Origin: Haliclystus octoradiatus
Lineage: Eukaryota; Cnidaria; Staurozoa; Stauromedusae; Haliclystidae
NCBI GenBank assembly: GCA_916610825.1
Contig: OU744446.1
Location: 16,426,538 to 16,490,537 of the forward strand
Length of the DNA stretch: 64,000 bases
Direction: 5' to 3'
Within the stretch, counting starts at the first letter, position 1. Every line of letters starts with the position of its first letter. Position numbers and translations under genes: made by a program. This document shows positions 23,911 through 36,442 of the stretch, one piece after another. The notes beneath the pieces are model-generated. The model was not told the DNA's origin. It made no database searches and worked only from the letters and a program-made list of their open reading frames with translations.

Positions 23911-25296
23911 ATGTCAGAACCAAAGAGAATGATGAAGCTCAGAAGTGCCACGGACGAAGATGACACCGAGGAGAATACAACTGATGCGGAAACCGCTTTA
24001 CCTACGCCATTGGAAAAGGCAGAAAGTGATTTGATAAAGCTATACGATGAAATAGAACAATCGATCACAGATGTAAAACCATTGGAGATGATAAAAAGAA
24101 TGGAAGCAGAGCTAAAAGAACGATGGGAGTGGTATGAGTCACAATATAGAATAGAACATTCGAGAACCGACCTTACGTCAACGTCGGTAGCATACATTCA
24201 AGGATTATTTAAATCAGAGACAGAACGGATGTCTCGCTATAGCATAATTATTAGAAATTATATTAAAAATATTACGTCAGCGCCAGCCGTGACTGGTGAC
24301 CATAGTGATGACGAAACCAACATTGGTGAGTCAGCCAGTACGGTCTCGCAGAAGTCCCGCAGGTCTAAGCGTAGTTCCGCTTCCGCATCGTCTAAGGCTA
24401 GTCGGGCAAGCATTAAATCGAAAACTAAACAAGCCCAAAGAGATATTGAAAGGGCTAAATTCGAGCTTCAAGTTATTGAAAGGGAAGCTGAATTAAATAT
24501 TTTGAAAGCCAAAATGAAAACTGCCTTAGCCATAGACATTGCGGAAGAGCGGATAGACGAAGCAAATGCGGAGTTAGATGAACTCAGTGACACGGATGAC
24601 GAGAGTTCTATTGTTTCAAGGAAAACAACGAAATCGCGTACGTCAATTAAGGTTAAGAAAATACAAAGACCGATAGAAATAACTAATACGAACAGATTAC
24701 CTATAATAGAAAATATTACGCACAATAGTAATAAAAGTAATAAGGAATCTTTAACTAATAAAGTTCAGGACAAAACAGTTATATCTAAAAGTAATAACAA
24801 TAAGGCAATTGTAAGTGAAGGCATGACAGAGAACACACAGCCGGTCACTAATCAATCATTACAAACAAACGCTATACACGAAGCATTAATAGCAGTCCAA
24901 CGTCTGAGTATGGCTAATGAGCTACCAAATTTAGAAATTCCAAAATTTTCTGGTAGCTCAGAAGAATACCCTCGATTCATAACTCGTTTCAATGAGTTAG
25001 TAATGATGCGACCCTTGAACGAGACACAAAAAATGTCTCGCCTATTACAATTTCTGACGGGGCCAGCAAGAACCGCCGTACAAGTTCTAGAAATTACAGG
25101 CGAAGGGAAATTAGATAAAGCGTTGACTTTATTGCGAAAAAGGTATGGCAAACCTGTATCTGTCGTTAAAGCAGCAATAAAATCACTAACAGAATCCGTG
25201 CAGGTGAAACCTAATGACGCTCAAGGTTTCGAAGAATACGTAGATAAAGTAAGAACAGCTAGGGAAACATATAGCTGCTATGAACTATCTCCATAA
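23911..25296 (+). CDS. BEL/Pao gag protein
   Basis: 461 codons starting 36 bp after the 5' LTR. The N-terminal half is charged and probably coiled-coil, with a Ser/Arg/Lys-rich stretch around residues 145-180. The C-terminal part is the DUF1759-type gag core (LEIPKFSGSSEEYPRFITRF, then LLRKRYGKP). The frame ends TCTCCATAA at 25296, while the rest of the gag-like sequence continues in the +1 frame, so the full product probably requires frameshifting into the pol frame. It acts as the structural shell protein of the retrotransposon particle. Confidence 0.9.
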   Translation: MSEPKRMMKLRSATDEDDTEENTTDAETALPTPLEKAESDLIKLYDEIEQSITDVKPLEMIKRMEAELKERWEWYESQYRIEHSRTDLTSTSVAYIQGLFKSETERMSRYSIIIRNYIKNITSAPAVTGDHSDDETNIGESASTVSQKSRRSKRSSASASSKASRASIKSKTKQAQRDIERAKFELQVIEREAELNILKAKMKTALAIDIAEERIDEANAELDELSDTDDESSIVSRKTTKSRTSIKVKKIQRPIEITNTNRLPIIENITHNSNKSNKESLTNKVQDKTVISKSNNNKAIVSEGMTENTQPVTNQSLQTNAIHEALIAVQRLSMANELPNLEIPKFSGSSEEYPRFITRFNELVMMRPLNETQKMSRLLQFLTGPARTAVQVLEITGEGKLDKALTLLRKRYGKPVSVVKAAIKSLTESVQVKPNDAQGFEEYVDKVRTARETYSCYELSP

Positions 25297-28200
25297 ACTG
25301 GATGAAGAGAATTTAGCTAAAATTGTCGAAAAAGGACCCAAATTTGTTGCGCGAAAATGGGCAGGAATAGCCGTAAAATTGAGAATGAAGGATGAACCAA
25401 CAATAGATGACCTGATCACATACCTCGAGCAGGAGTTAGATGCTGCAACAGACCCTGTCTTTGGATCTATGTTACTGAAGGAAACAAAATCAAAAGGAAA
25501 CGACTTTAGCAGACAAAATAAAACGCCAAAAGCAATAACTACCACGTTTGCAACCCAAAATAGAGGTTGGAATGATAAATGCCCATGTTGCGAAGAAAAT
25601 CATCCAGTCTACACGTGTAATCTATTTAAATCAAAAAACTACGACGAAAAGGTGAAAATTGCCAGAGATAACGGTCTATGTTTCAAATGTTTGAAGGGAA
25701 ACCACTTTGCCGCAAAATGCAGAACAGACAAGACCTGCGGTAAAGAGAACTGCGGCAGAAGGCATCTTACAATTATGCACAGACCTGACAGACAGTCCAC
25801 TGCAGAAGTGACTGTGACCGAAACTGAAATAGAGACGCAGAATGTCAACTCTAACACCATTGTTAACAATATAAGAAAGCCCGAATGTACAACTTTACTA
25901 CAAATAGTTCCAATTAAACTATACGGGAACTCGAAAATAATAACTATAAATGCTTTACTAGACACTGGGTCCAATATCACGCTTGTAGAAGAAAATGTCC
26001 TCAAAGAATTAGATATTAAAGGGAAAGACAGCCAGTTAGTAATAAATACTGTAAACAAGAAAGAGAAAGTCAAATGTGACAAAGCTACTGTGAAGGTGTC
26101 CCCTCTAGGAAATGACAGTCCTACCCTAGAAATCAACACCATTTATTCCATGAATAATTTGAACCTAACATGTGACAAACTGAAGAGAATAAGAGTAGAG
26201 GAATGGGACCATTTCAAAGGCATAGACTTCCCTATCATAAAATCTAATAAGGTGTCTATGATAATTGGGACGAACTGTCCAGAGGCCTTAATAGCAATAG
26301 AACATAAACGAGGGAAGATAAACGAACCATGGGCCGTACGAACTCAACTGGGATGGTCGGCAGTGGGACAGGCAGCCATACAAAGGGCAAACAGTAAAAG
26401 TAATTGCAATGCGCTGTACGTAACTATAGCAGAAGAAAACGAATTAAACATAGATGAAAAGCTAGATTGTCAACTACAAAACTTTTGGACCATCGATAGC
26501 TATGGGACAAGTAAGACCCATAATCAGACTGCTAGTTCAATCGAAGACGATAGGGCACTTAATTCAATGAGAAAGTCTGCAATCATAGTTGAAGGCCACT
26601 ATCAAATTGGACTCCCGTGGAAGGATCCCCAAGTACAATTACCAAACAATGCCATTATGGCACAACAACGACTTAAATCATTAAAACGAAGACTGGTAAA
26701 CAATACAGACTTATTAGAAAAGTATAAAAGCATAGTAAACGATTACCTAATAAAGGGTTACGCTAGAGAGTCACCAAAAAACGTAAAGAGTGAAAGGGTG
26801 TGGTATCTCCCACATCATCCGGTAATAAATCCAAATAAAACAAAGGTCAGAATCGTGTTTGACGCAGCTGCCCGATTTATGGGAACATCCCTAAATGACA
26901 ACCTTTTACAGGGGCCTGATCTAACGAGCTCCTTGATTGGAGTACTGACTCGATTCAGAACAGGAAAATTTGTTTTTGCTTCTGATATTCAAACAATGTT
27001 CTATCAGCTTAAGGTACCAACCGAAGACTGTAATTCACTCCAGTTCCTATGGTGGCCAGGAGGTAATTTAGATGAAGAACCCCAAAGCTACCAGATGACC
27101 AGGCACATATTCGGGGCAACCAGTTCACCATCGTGTGCCAGTTTCGCATTGAGAAAGACTGCAGATGATAATAAAGATCACTACAAACAAAGCACTATCC
27201 AGGCAATCCACCGAAATTTCTATGTAGATGATTGTTTAAAGGCAACAGATACCGAAGAAGACGCAATCGAAATGATCAGAGAACTAAAGGAGGTACTAAT
27301 GAAAGGAGGTTTTAATTTAACAAAATGGTCAAGTAACAGCAAAAGGATACTTAACACAGTATCTCAATCAGAAAGGGCAAAACCATCACTTAACCTAGAT
27401 CTCGACAAGTTGCCAATCGACCGCGCCCTTGGGGTGCAGTGGAACCCAGACGATGATTGTTTTGGTTTCAAGACCTTTGAATTTAACAAACCCATGACGA
27501 AGAGAGGTATTTTGTCATCAGTCAGTTCGGTGTACGATCCATTGGGATTTGCATGTCCATATATATTCAAGGCTAAGCTACTATTGCAAGACCTCTGGAG
27601 AGAAAAAATTGGATGGGACGACAGATTAGAAGAAAAACATTTGAAAGTATGGAAATCATGGACGCAAGAACTTTCAAGTCTTAACAATTTGAAGGTTGAG
27701 AGAAACATTCTCAAGATTCCAGAACAGGCATTAGAAAGAAGGGAGATACACTGTTTTTCGGACGCATCACAAGATGGTTATGGTGCCGTTGCCTATCTTC
27801 GAAGTATCTCTTTAAAGGGAGAAATCAATTGCGCCTTCGTAATGGGTAAATCACGGCTCTCACCAATTAAACAACAAACAATTCCACGTCTAGAATTGCA
27901 AGCGGCAGTAATAGCAACTAGAATGGCTCAAACAATCCTAGAAGAGATTGACCTCAAGATTGACAGCACCTTCTTTTGGACAGATTCGACAACAGTTTTG
28001 CGATTTATCGCCAACGAATCAAAGCGATTTTCAATCTTTGTGGCTAACAGAGTGAACGAGATAAGAGAGGCTAGCGACCCGGGTCAATGGAACTATGTTG
28101 ATACAAAGAGCAATCCAGCGGATGACGCTTCCCGTGGTCTCAAAGTTAAATCCCTTTTGGAAGATTCACGATGGCTCAAAGGACCTGACTTCTTGAAGCA

Positions 28201-29839
28201 GTCAGAAGAGTCTTGGCCTAAAAATCCGATTGAAAATCAATCTAAAAATCCGATTGAAGATAAATCCGACAACCCGATTAAAGAATGTCCAGGGTTTGAT
28301 TCGGAAGTAAGAACAATACAAATCGTACAAACACAAGAAGAAGCAGAAAACGATATAATTAGCAAGTTAATTAAAAGATATTCATCGTGGGAAAGACTAA
28401 AAGTAGGGATAGCCTGGATCATAAGATTTAAAGAATATGTAAAATGGAAAGCGACGAAGACGAACAAGAAACAGTTCCAAACTGGTCCAATCACAGTTAA
28501 AGAAATCAAACTAGCGGAAAAAGACATCGTTAAACACACCCAAAGGACTACATTTACAAAGGAACTCGCCGATCTAGAGAAAACGAAAAAGGTTCAGATC
28601 CAAAGTAAAATTGTGAAACTTTCACCTATCATCGACAAGGACATAATAAGAGTTGGCGGAAGAATTGACGGAGCTCCGATAAGTTATGACGCAAAACATC
28701 CAGTAATTCTTCCTAAAGATCATCATGTATCAAACTTGATCATAATGCACTACCATCTTATGATGGGCCATATTGGGCTCAACCATGTTTTGTCTGAAGT
28801 GAGATTGAAGTTTTGGATAGTCGGTGCAAGAACTACAACTAAGAGAATCCTGAGAAATTGTGTTAACTGTATGAAAAGACTAAAGAAGCCAAGTCATCAG
28901 TACATGGCCAATTTACCAAAGACGAGGGTGACGCCCTTTAAGCCAGCCTTCAACTTTACTGGCGTAGATTATTTCGGTCCCTTCAGAGTAAAGCAAGGAA
29001 GAAGTACAGTCAAACGCTACGGTTGTCTATTCACTTGCTTCAATACACGTGCAGTCCACATAGAAGTCGCTCATTCATTGGATACCAGCTCATTCATAAA
29101 CGCCTTAAGAAGATTTGTAGCTAGAAGAGGAAGTCCCGAGATCATCAAAAGTGACAATGGTACAAATTTTACGTCGGCAGAGAAAGAGCTCAAACAATGT
29201 TTGAAGGATCTAGATGAGAGAAAGATTAAGGAGTTTTTGATGAAGAAAGAAACAACTTGGCTTTTCAACCCCCCGACCGCAAGTCACATGGGCGGTGTTT
29301 GGGAGAGATTGATAAAAAGCATAAGAAGGAGTATGAGAGCAATCATCGGAAACCAACTAATAAGAGATGAAACCCTAACTACGATTTTGGTCGAAATAGA
29401 GGCGATATTAAACAGTAGACCACTTACACAAATTAGCGATGACCCATCAGATGAAAGCCCATTAACACCAAATCACTTGCTACTTCAATTCCAAGGACCG
29501 ACACTACCACCAGGCATATTCAACGAAGAAGATAACCACAGAAGAAAGAGATGGAGGCAAGGACAGTATTTGGCAGACCAGTTCTGGAGACGATGGCTCA
29601 AGGAGTATGTACCAATGCTACAAACAAGGCAGAAATGGAACACCCACACAAAGAACATGAAGGTGAACGATTTAGTTCTTATTGTAGATAACTCTACACC
29701 AAGAAATCATTGGCAATTAGGGAGAGTTACTGAAACAATTCCAGGACCAGATGGCTGTGTGCGCTCTGTCAAGGTCAAAACAGGATCGACAATTTTGTTA
29801 CGCCCAATAGCAAAATTGTGCTTACTAGAGGGAGATTAG
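25280..29839 (+). CDS. BEL/Pao pol polyprotein (protease, RT, RNase H, integrase)
   Basis: 1519 codons without a stop, in the +1 frame relative to gag; the frame is already open from about 25252, overlapping gag. Order: end of gag domain (1-70), zinc knuckles (CPCCEENHPVYTC, CFKCLKGNHFAAKC, about 97-146), aspartic protease LLDTGS (about 226), reverse transcriptase with FYVDDCL (about 647), Pao-type A17 region, RNase H (CFSDASQDGYG about 825, FWTDST about 899), H2C2 zinc finger (about 1156-1196), integrase core (GVDYFG about 1230, KSDNGTNF about 1290) and a DUF5641-type C-terminus. All visible catalytic motifs are intact. It makes the enzymes for cDNA synthesis and integration. The ATG at 25280 may not be the true start. 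Confidence 0.95.
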   Translation: MNYLHKLDEENLAKIVEKGPKFVARKWAGIAVKLRMKDEPTIDDLITYLEQELDAATDPVFGSMLLKETKSKGNDFSRQNKTPKAITTTFATQNRGWNDKCPCCEENHPVYTCNLFKSKNYDEKVKIARDNGLCFKCLKGNHFAAKCRTDKTCGKENCGRRHLTIMHRPDRQSTAEVTVTETEIETQNVNSNTIVNNIRKPECTTLLQIVPIKLYGNSKIITINALLDTGSNITLVEENVLKELDIKGKDSQLVINTVNKKEKVKCDKATVKVSPLGNDSPTLEINTIYSMNNLNLTCDKLKRIRVEEWDHFKGIDFPIIKSNKVSMIIGTNCPEALIAIEHKRGKINEPWAVRTQLGWSAVGQAAIQRANSKSNCNALYVTIAEENELNIDEKLDCQLQNFWTIDSYGTSKTHNQTASSIEDDRALNSMRKSAIIVEGHYQIGLPWKDPQVQLPNNAIMAQQRLKSLKRRLVNNTDLLEKYKSIVNDYLIKGYARESPKNVKSERVWYLPHHPVINPNKTKVRIVFDAAARFMGTSLNDNLLQGPDLTSSLIGVLTRFRTGKFVFASDIQTMFYQLKVPTEDCNSLQFLWWPGGNLDEEPQSYQMTRHIFGATSSPSCASFALRKTADDNKDHYKQSTIQAIHRNFYVDDCLKATDTEEDAIEMIRELKEVLMKGGFNLTKWSSNSKRILNTVSQSERAKPSLNLDLDKLPIDRALGVQWNPDDDCFGFKTFEFNKPMTKRGILSSVSSVYDPLGFACPYIFKAKLLLQDLWREKIGWDDRLEEKHLKVWKSWTQELSSLNNLKVERNILKIPEQALERREIHCFSDASQDGYGAVAYLRSISLKGEINCAFVMGKSRLSPIKQQTIPRLELQAAVIATRMAQTILEEIDLKIDSTFFWTDSTTVLRFIANESKRFSIFVANRVNEIREASDPGQWNYVDTKSNPADDASRGLKVKSLLEDSRWLKGPDFLKQSEESWPKNPIENQSKNPIEDKSDNPIKECPGFDSEVRTIQIVQTQEEAENDIISKLIKRYSSWERLKVGIAWIIRFKEYVKWKATKTNKKQFQTGPITVKEIKLAEKDIVKHTQRTTFTKELADLEKTKKVQIQSKIVKLSPIIDKDIIRVGGRIDGAPISYDAKHPVILPKDHHVSNLIIMHYHLMMGHIGLNHVLSEVRLKFWIVGARTTTKRILRNCVNCMKRLKKPSHQYMANLPKTRVTPFKPAFNFTGVDYFGPFRVKQGRSTVKRYGCLFTCFNTRAVHIEVAHSLDTSSFINALRRFVARRGSPEIIKSDNGTNFTSAEKELKQCLKDLDERKIKEFLMKKETTWLFNPPTASHMGGVWERLIKSIRRSMRAIIGNQLIRDETLTTILVEIEAILNSRPLTQISDDPSDESPLTPNHLLLQFQGPTLPPGIFNEEDNHRRKRWRQGQYLADQFWRRWLKEYVPMLQTRQKWNTHTKNMKVNDLVLIVDNSTPRNHWQLGRVTETIPGPDGCVRSVKVKTGSTILLRPIAKLCLLEGD

Positions 29840-29994
29840 TTAATGTTAATTAAATTAAATAATTATATTAATTATTTCAGAACAAAATTAGAAATTCAGC
29901 TGTTTTTAATATTATGTTATTTTAAGATAAGTGTAAATTGTCGTTATAAGTTTTTTAAGATGAGCATTTTGACAATGGCTCATCGGGGCGGGTA

Positions 29995-30576
29995 TGTAGC
30001 CGACAATTCATTATATTATATTCTTGCTGCCGCCATTATACATTTAGACGCCGTTACCATAGCTACTAAGGGACACTTATTCTTGACGTATTAGCTAGTT
30101 AGTCATCTTGTTAATCTATTGTAAGTAAATATCTAGAAAGATCGAAAATTAGTCATCATAAATATATTTTCCGCCTTTGGTGTTCAATACGTAAAATTAT
30201 TGTAAATGTTAGTCAGTCGGAGAAAGCCAAAGTATAGAGAAGAGCTACGCTGACTCGAACGAATTGTAAAATATTATTAATAGGTGTTGTTATCTGTGCT
30301 GGAACGAACACCAAAGGTATGTTTTTAATCTGTAATTGTGTTATAACCTAGTTTACATTGTATTTGATTTATTAAACGACTTTGTATTAATTTATGTGAT
30401 TTAATTATTCCTTTAAGAAAAACCAACCACAAACAACTTAACAACTTATCAACATATCAGCATTGAGCAGCTTCATTTGTGTTATTTGGCAGTTCATTTG
30501 TTGCGTATTATCTTGGTACTAACACACACAGATACAACTATTTAAATTAGTAGACTGACTGCGGTTACAGTCTACA
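29995..30576 (+). repeat. 3' LTR of BEL/Pao element
   Basis: 582 bp, preceded by the purine-rich GGGGCGGGTA and followed by the target duplication ATTAT. The short open frame running into it (29843-30094) is not a gene. Confidence 0.95.
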
Positions 30577-32371
<1,795 letters not shown>

Positions 32372-32742
32372 AAGAGGATTAGTTCAGATGGCAGAGCAAC
32401 CGAACTTCAGATTGGATCATATCTGATCGACTGTGGTTCAACTCCCCCGAAGGTCAACTCAGCCTTGACTTTATCTGAAACATCAAATGAGTACCATCTG
32501 AATGAAGATGGTGGATGGAATGGTCTAGAGGAAATTGCATTGCGAGTAGCTGCGGCGCATCGTTGCGCATTGATAATCCAGACCTTTCTGCCATGAAATC
32601 TGTTGGTATTGATCTGCAATATCGCGGCTGAGATCAACCAAGAACGTTTAAAATCATTGCTCCTCCAAGCGAAAAAAGCCACTAGTCTAGAAATAGAGGA
32701 GTGGTACGGATGCCTTCGGTAGGGCGACACCGTCTACATTAC
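32372..32742 (+). mobile_element. tRNA-derived SINE, most complete copy
   Basis: The 5' head has an A-box-like TTAGTTCAGATGGCAGAGC and a B-box-like GTGGTTCAACTCCCCC about 50 bp later, the internal RNA polymerase III promoter layout of a tRNA gene. It then runs into a tRNA-unrelated body shared with 5804-6100 and 46363-46710 (GATCTGCAATATCGCGGCTG, GATGCCTTCGGTAGGGCGA). SINEs need a LINE's reverse transcriptase; no partner can be assigned here. Confidence 0.8.
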
Positions 32743-32804
32743 TTTACTTATAAGTCTGAGCCCCGGCGTCCACGTAAATAGTAGTACAGTATTACTAATT
32801 TCAG

Positions 32805-32990
32805 GTGACATCATATAATGTGCAGGAATGTGAACAATTGCAAAAAGTTTTCAATGAAACAATTGTTCAATATGTTCAAGGCAATTTTACTCGAAACCCA
32901 GAAGTTTTCACAAAGAAAAATTCAGCAAGGGTTTCAAATGGTGGAAAACAAAAAATGAGAGACAACCCATACCAGCTCGAGAAACAATGA
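32805..32990 (+). CDS. Unrecognised short open frame after an acceptor-like site
   Basis: A 61-residue, mostly hydrophilic open frame (ECEQLQKVFNETIVQ...) ending in TGA at 32990. An acceptor-like TAATTTCAG lies just upstream (ends near 32802), and the frame is open from there, so this could be a terminal exon. No family recognised, and no partner exon was found. It lies 70 bp from the inverted transposase-like copy at 33063-33512, which suggests it may be element-derived. Confidence 0.2.
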   Translation: MTSYNVQECEQLQKVFNETIVQYVQGNFTRNPEVFTKKNSARVSNGGKQKMRDNPYQLEKQ

Positions 32991-33062
32991 AAATATCGCA
33001 GGGCTGTACTGACGGCAACCTAAATTAAGATGTGATACAATATGGTGTCAACTCAAGTAAAC

Positions 33063-33512
33063 TCTACTATGTATTAATAAAAACAGCATTTCAACTATCG
33101 TTTCGACTTGATTTACGTTTCAGAATTTTCTTCTTTAAATAGAGTGGTGTGTTTCTGTATCAACGTGCAGCTTTAGTTATTCCATGGATATCCTTCTTGA
33201 ATAATATTCTATTCTAGATCTTGCGGATGGGTAGAGTTACTGACGATAGTTTATGGTTAGTTTCGAACTTGAATTGGAAGGATAATATTTCTACTGCACT
33301 ACGATTAATTTATCAAAGGTGAGATGTAATACCCTCCATTTTGTTCTAAAAATTCGTTAGTAAAAGTTATGAAACCATGCACACAAATTCTCAGCAAATC
33401 CAATGTTTGCCATGAAATAAATCTACGCTCATCCGTTGACGTATAGGCTTGAAGTCATCCTCATCTTGCAATTCATTCCAGCAATCCTGAAAATATTTAT
33501 GACCGGCCAAAA
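33063..33512 (-). pseudogene. Inverted partial copy of the transposase-like exon at 51.2 kb
   Basis: The reverse complement of this segment matches 51385-51830 over about 450 bp, including AAATATTTTCAGGATT(G), ATGACTTCAAGCC, GTAGATTTATT, TTTACTAACGAA, GGGTATTACATCTCACC and the noncoding AAGGATATCCATGGAATAAC. A base is lost near TCACCTTTGATAAATTAA, which breaks the frame. After HKL this copy keeps a better tail (SSVTLPIRK) than the 51-kb copy. The plus-strand open frames over this interval are shadows. Confidence 0.8.
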
Positions 33513-34147
33513 AAGTCGTAAAAAGTCTGTAACAAAATCTGTAACAAAATCTGCTCCTAGATCGTGTTTACCGATAAATAACGGGTACTTATTTGAATGC
33601 TGTAAAGATTTTTCTTTATACGAAAGAATCTATACAGAACATACGGACATGCTATTTTCTGAGTTTTTGGGTAGATATCTGAAATAGCAAGACATTATAA
33701 TAGAACGACAAATAATAATTATATAATGGAGTCATGTCACGCCAGGAGTACACATTCATTTTTGTTACTTAAAGTATATCGCTCTATGCTACCATCAGAT
33801 TTTAATAGTGTCAGACGATCGCATAAATCTGGAAGCTTTATAGAACTTGACAGAAATTAATGTGTAGCCAATGACTCGATAGTATTATTATATATCAGAT
33901 AAATCATATATATATATATACCCATATTAGAGGTGTTATGGTTAGCAGAACTGATATCAGTAAGTTTCTCAAGTGTATTGTGATATTCAGACAGTTTTAA
34001 TCAATCCAACTCCAATCAAGCTATATATTAAAACTGTCTAAACCGCTTTGTCAAGCCTGGCTCCCATATTGCCAAATCGCGTGCGTCATTGCCTGGGTTA
34101 CAGCCGTAGACATTTATCGACTTTTTTCTGTTGTTTCGACCGGATAA

Positions 34148-34218
34148 CGTTAGTCTTGCCTGGGTGATTTCAAAGTTGAGGTGAGTTCAACTTTGAAATC
34201 ACTGAGGCAAGACTAACG
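34148..34218. repeat. Long hairpin (inverted repeat), about 71 bp
   Basis: Arms CGTTAGTCTTGCCT and AGGCAAGACTAACG enclose GTGATTTCAAAGTTGA and TCAACTTTGAAATCAC, with two mismatched bases and a short loop. No gene adjacent. Confidence 0.85.
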
Positions 34219-35878
34219 ATATTAATTATTTGGAATAACTCTAAAAGGTTCATGCTTTTAAACTATATTTATGCATATAGGAATGACAAAAAATGAAATG
34301 ACAAGATACAAGTTTAATATATGAGAATTTCACAGATTTTAAAAGCATCGAATAGCAATAAGCAGAACATTTAGTTTACTGTTGTAGATGTTATAGATTG
34401 CATATATTACAATAATTTATACTTGGTCAAATTTGAGACATTCGAATTCTCGATACTTCGAGTTCCACGTATAAGTCGTTTGGATACCTGATATAATACC
34501 GCAGAATCTTAAACCGAAGTGTTAATAATAGTTTGAAATGGGTTAGCCAGGAGATGAAAATAAACATGATAAATAGGAATGAGTTAATAGATCAATTACA
34601 AGGTTACTTAATTATTGTTTACACGTGTAACTTACTTCTTCTATTGTACTTGAACATTGAAGTCTTGTTTAAAGAAGAAATCGTTAAATAAGAAGGCGTT
34701 GAAATATTCTCTACAAATGTTACTGTTAGTTCGAAAACAACAGATACAACTGGTTTGGTAAATTTTAAACCTTATACAGGTATAATTCCAGCTATGGAAA
34801 CACTAATGGCTCAAAAGAGAGATGCCTTGATGAGTGCCCAGCGAATGACAAGTCACCTGGTATCCAAATTTACCCTGGATGATTCTCAGCACCGTCTTCG
34901 TCAGGAAATATTCGGCATTTCCAGCAATTTTTCAAATAATATCTGAAAATATCCCTCCCTCTGCAGGGAAACTTGCATCCTCAGGGGAAAATCCTGGATC
35001 CACCCATCTTATGGCCTACATTTGGAGTCAAGTAATGAAACTTATCTACTATCTGCATCTTTCTATAGATTGTTGACTATTAAATTTAAACGATTTACAT
35101 TTTACATGTTCTCAGAGTGTAACAATTGTTCAATTATTTTGCTATGTTGTATATTATTTTCAAAAGTTTCAGCTGAAAGTTTCATCACACAATGTCCACT
35201 ACTGGACCTACACTAATTGCTGGTAATAGATATATTATTTGAATCAGCCCAAAAAGTTCTACAAAACAAGCCGATAATGAGGTATATCAAATTTGAATTA
35301 AAGGCCCCTAAGCTTTTCGAAATTCTTGATTTAAGAAACATCATTACACTCTGTCTTGTTTCAAGAAATTCTTATTTTCGTACAGAATAGGAATCTAAAT
35401 TCAAGAATTGCTTGATTCTAGTATCTCGTTCTTGATATAAGAATATAGTTTTGTTTTGAGAAACATATCTTCTTGTTTTGAGAAACAGCGTCTTGTTTCG
35501 AGAAGAATAAAATGCTGATTGGAATTTATGTATTTCCTGTTCAAAACAGTCTACCATACATGATAGCCATCGAATCAAGCGTTGCAATTTACAAGAAACA
35601 TTTATTCAATAATCACTATACTAACAAGAATATCTATTCATCCATTAACTACAGTACTTTCTTCCTATAAGCATTTAAATATATACATCTTTTAAATATT
35701 ACATTATTTACAGCAGTGATAAAGAAAGAAGCATATCGGCTCCTGTATAAGCAGAACATAGCATAATATAACATAAGTAAATTGTAATGTGCTTGCCATT
35801 AGCTGGGAGATATAAATAATTTCTAAATTTCAATGCTTTTCCTTCAGCTTGAAAGTAAACGATATAATGAAGGTATTT
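34219..35878. other. Gene-poor stretch
   Basis: AT-rich. A 63-codon plus-strand frame at 34755-34946 begins near an acceptor-like TTATACAG but has no recognisable domain. I see no other coding or repeat signal strong enough to call. Confidence 0.35.
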
Positions 35879-36442
35879 CTACATATTGTATATCGCATCG
35901 ATCTCGTCATCATCAAGTTTGAAATGGAATACAAGGAAATCATCTAAAGAGAAAAGAAGGGGTTGATGTTGGCGAGGACTTGTACGTGAAATCTGTCCAA
36001 TTATCAACTCTGTAAGCGTATCGACTGATTGGGAACCATATCCAGTAGTCTGTTGAGCAATGTTTTTAACACCATCCACATACATCTCAACTATTTTACT
36101 TCCAATGCCAGACCATGTGAATGCAACATGATACCACTTGCCAAAGTCATTTACCGTTTTTACCCTGCTGTGTGTACTTCCTGCCACTCGAACGAAAACT
36201 TCAATATTCCTGTTCTGCACAAAAATATAGAATCCTAAGGACGCTTTAGTGTGTCCTCCAATTGTAAGTATTGTTTGAGACACACCATCAGCAGAAAGCG
36301 AATCAAGCATAAACCAGAGTTGCTTTAAGTTGCAGAATTACACAAAGTTGGATCACTGGTGCACGACATTGCAAAATCCCCAAACGAAGCCCCTATTCCA
36401 TTGCCATTTGCATGGAAAACCTTGGATTGGCGTTTCCCTGAA
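35879..36442 (-). pseudogene. LamG-like (concanavalin A-like) terminal exon with a one-base frameshift
   Basis: It starts after the minus-strand acceptor TTTTACAG and ends in TAG at 35879. The first part reads GIGASFGDFAMSCTSDPTLC, then meets a TAA near 36325-36328. The next frame carries the rest of a LamG/pentraxin-type jelly-roll (WYHVAFTWSG, MYVDGVK, SLDDFLVFHFKL, ending DDDEIDAIYNM). One extra base at the TTAA would join both parts, so this is either a sequencing error, an allele or a broken gene. Such domains bind glycans or matrix proteins outside the cell. It may be the 3' end of the gene starting with the PAN-like exon at 45.3 kb, but the exon phases (0 and 2) require at least one more exon between. 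Confidence 0.65.

Noticed and set aside
32372..32455. A functional tRNA gene
   Set aside because: A and B boxes are present, but no cloverleaf stems can be formed and the sequence runs into a repeated SINE body.
33436..33687. 83-codon plus-strand frame
   Set aside because: Overlaps the antisense of the inverted exon copy and otherwise contains short KSVTKS repeats; a shadow frame.
34755..34946. Possible exon with a QKRDALMSAQR-type helix
   Set aside because: An alternative frame looks equally protein-like; no donor or partner exon, no family.
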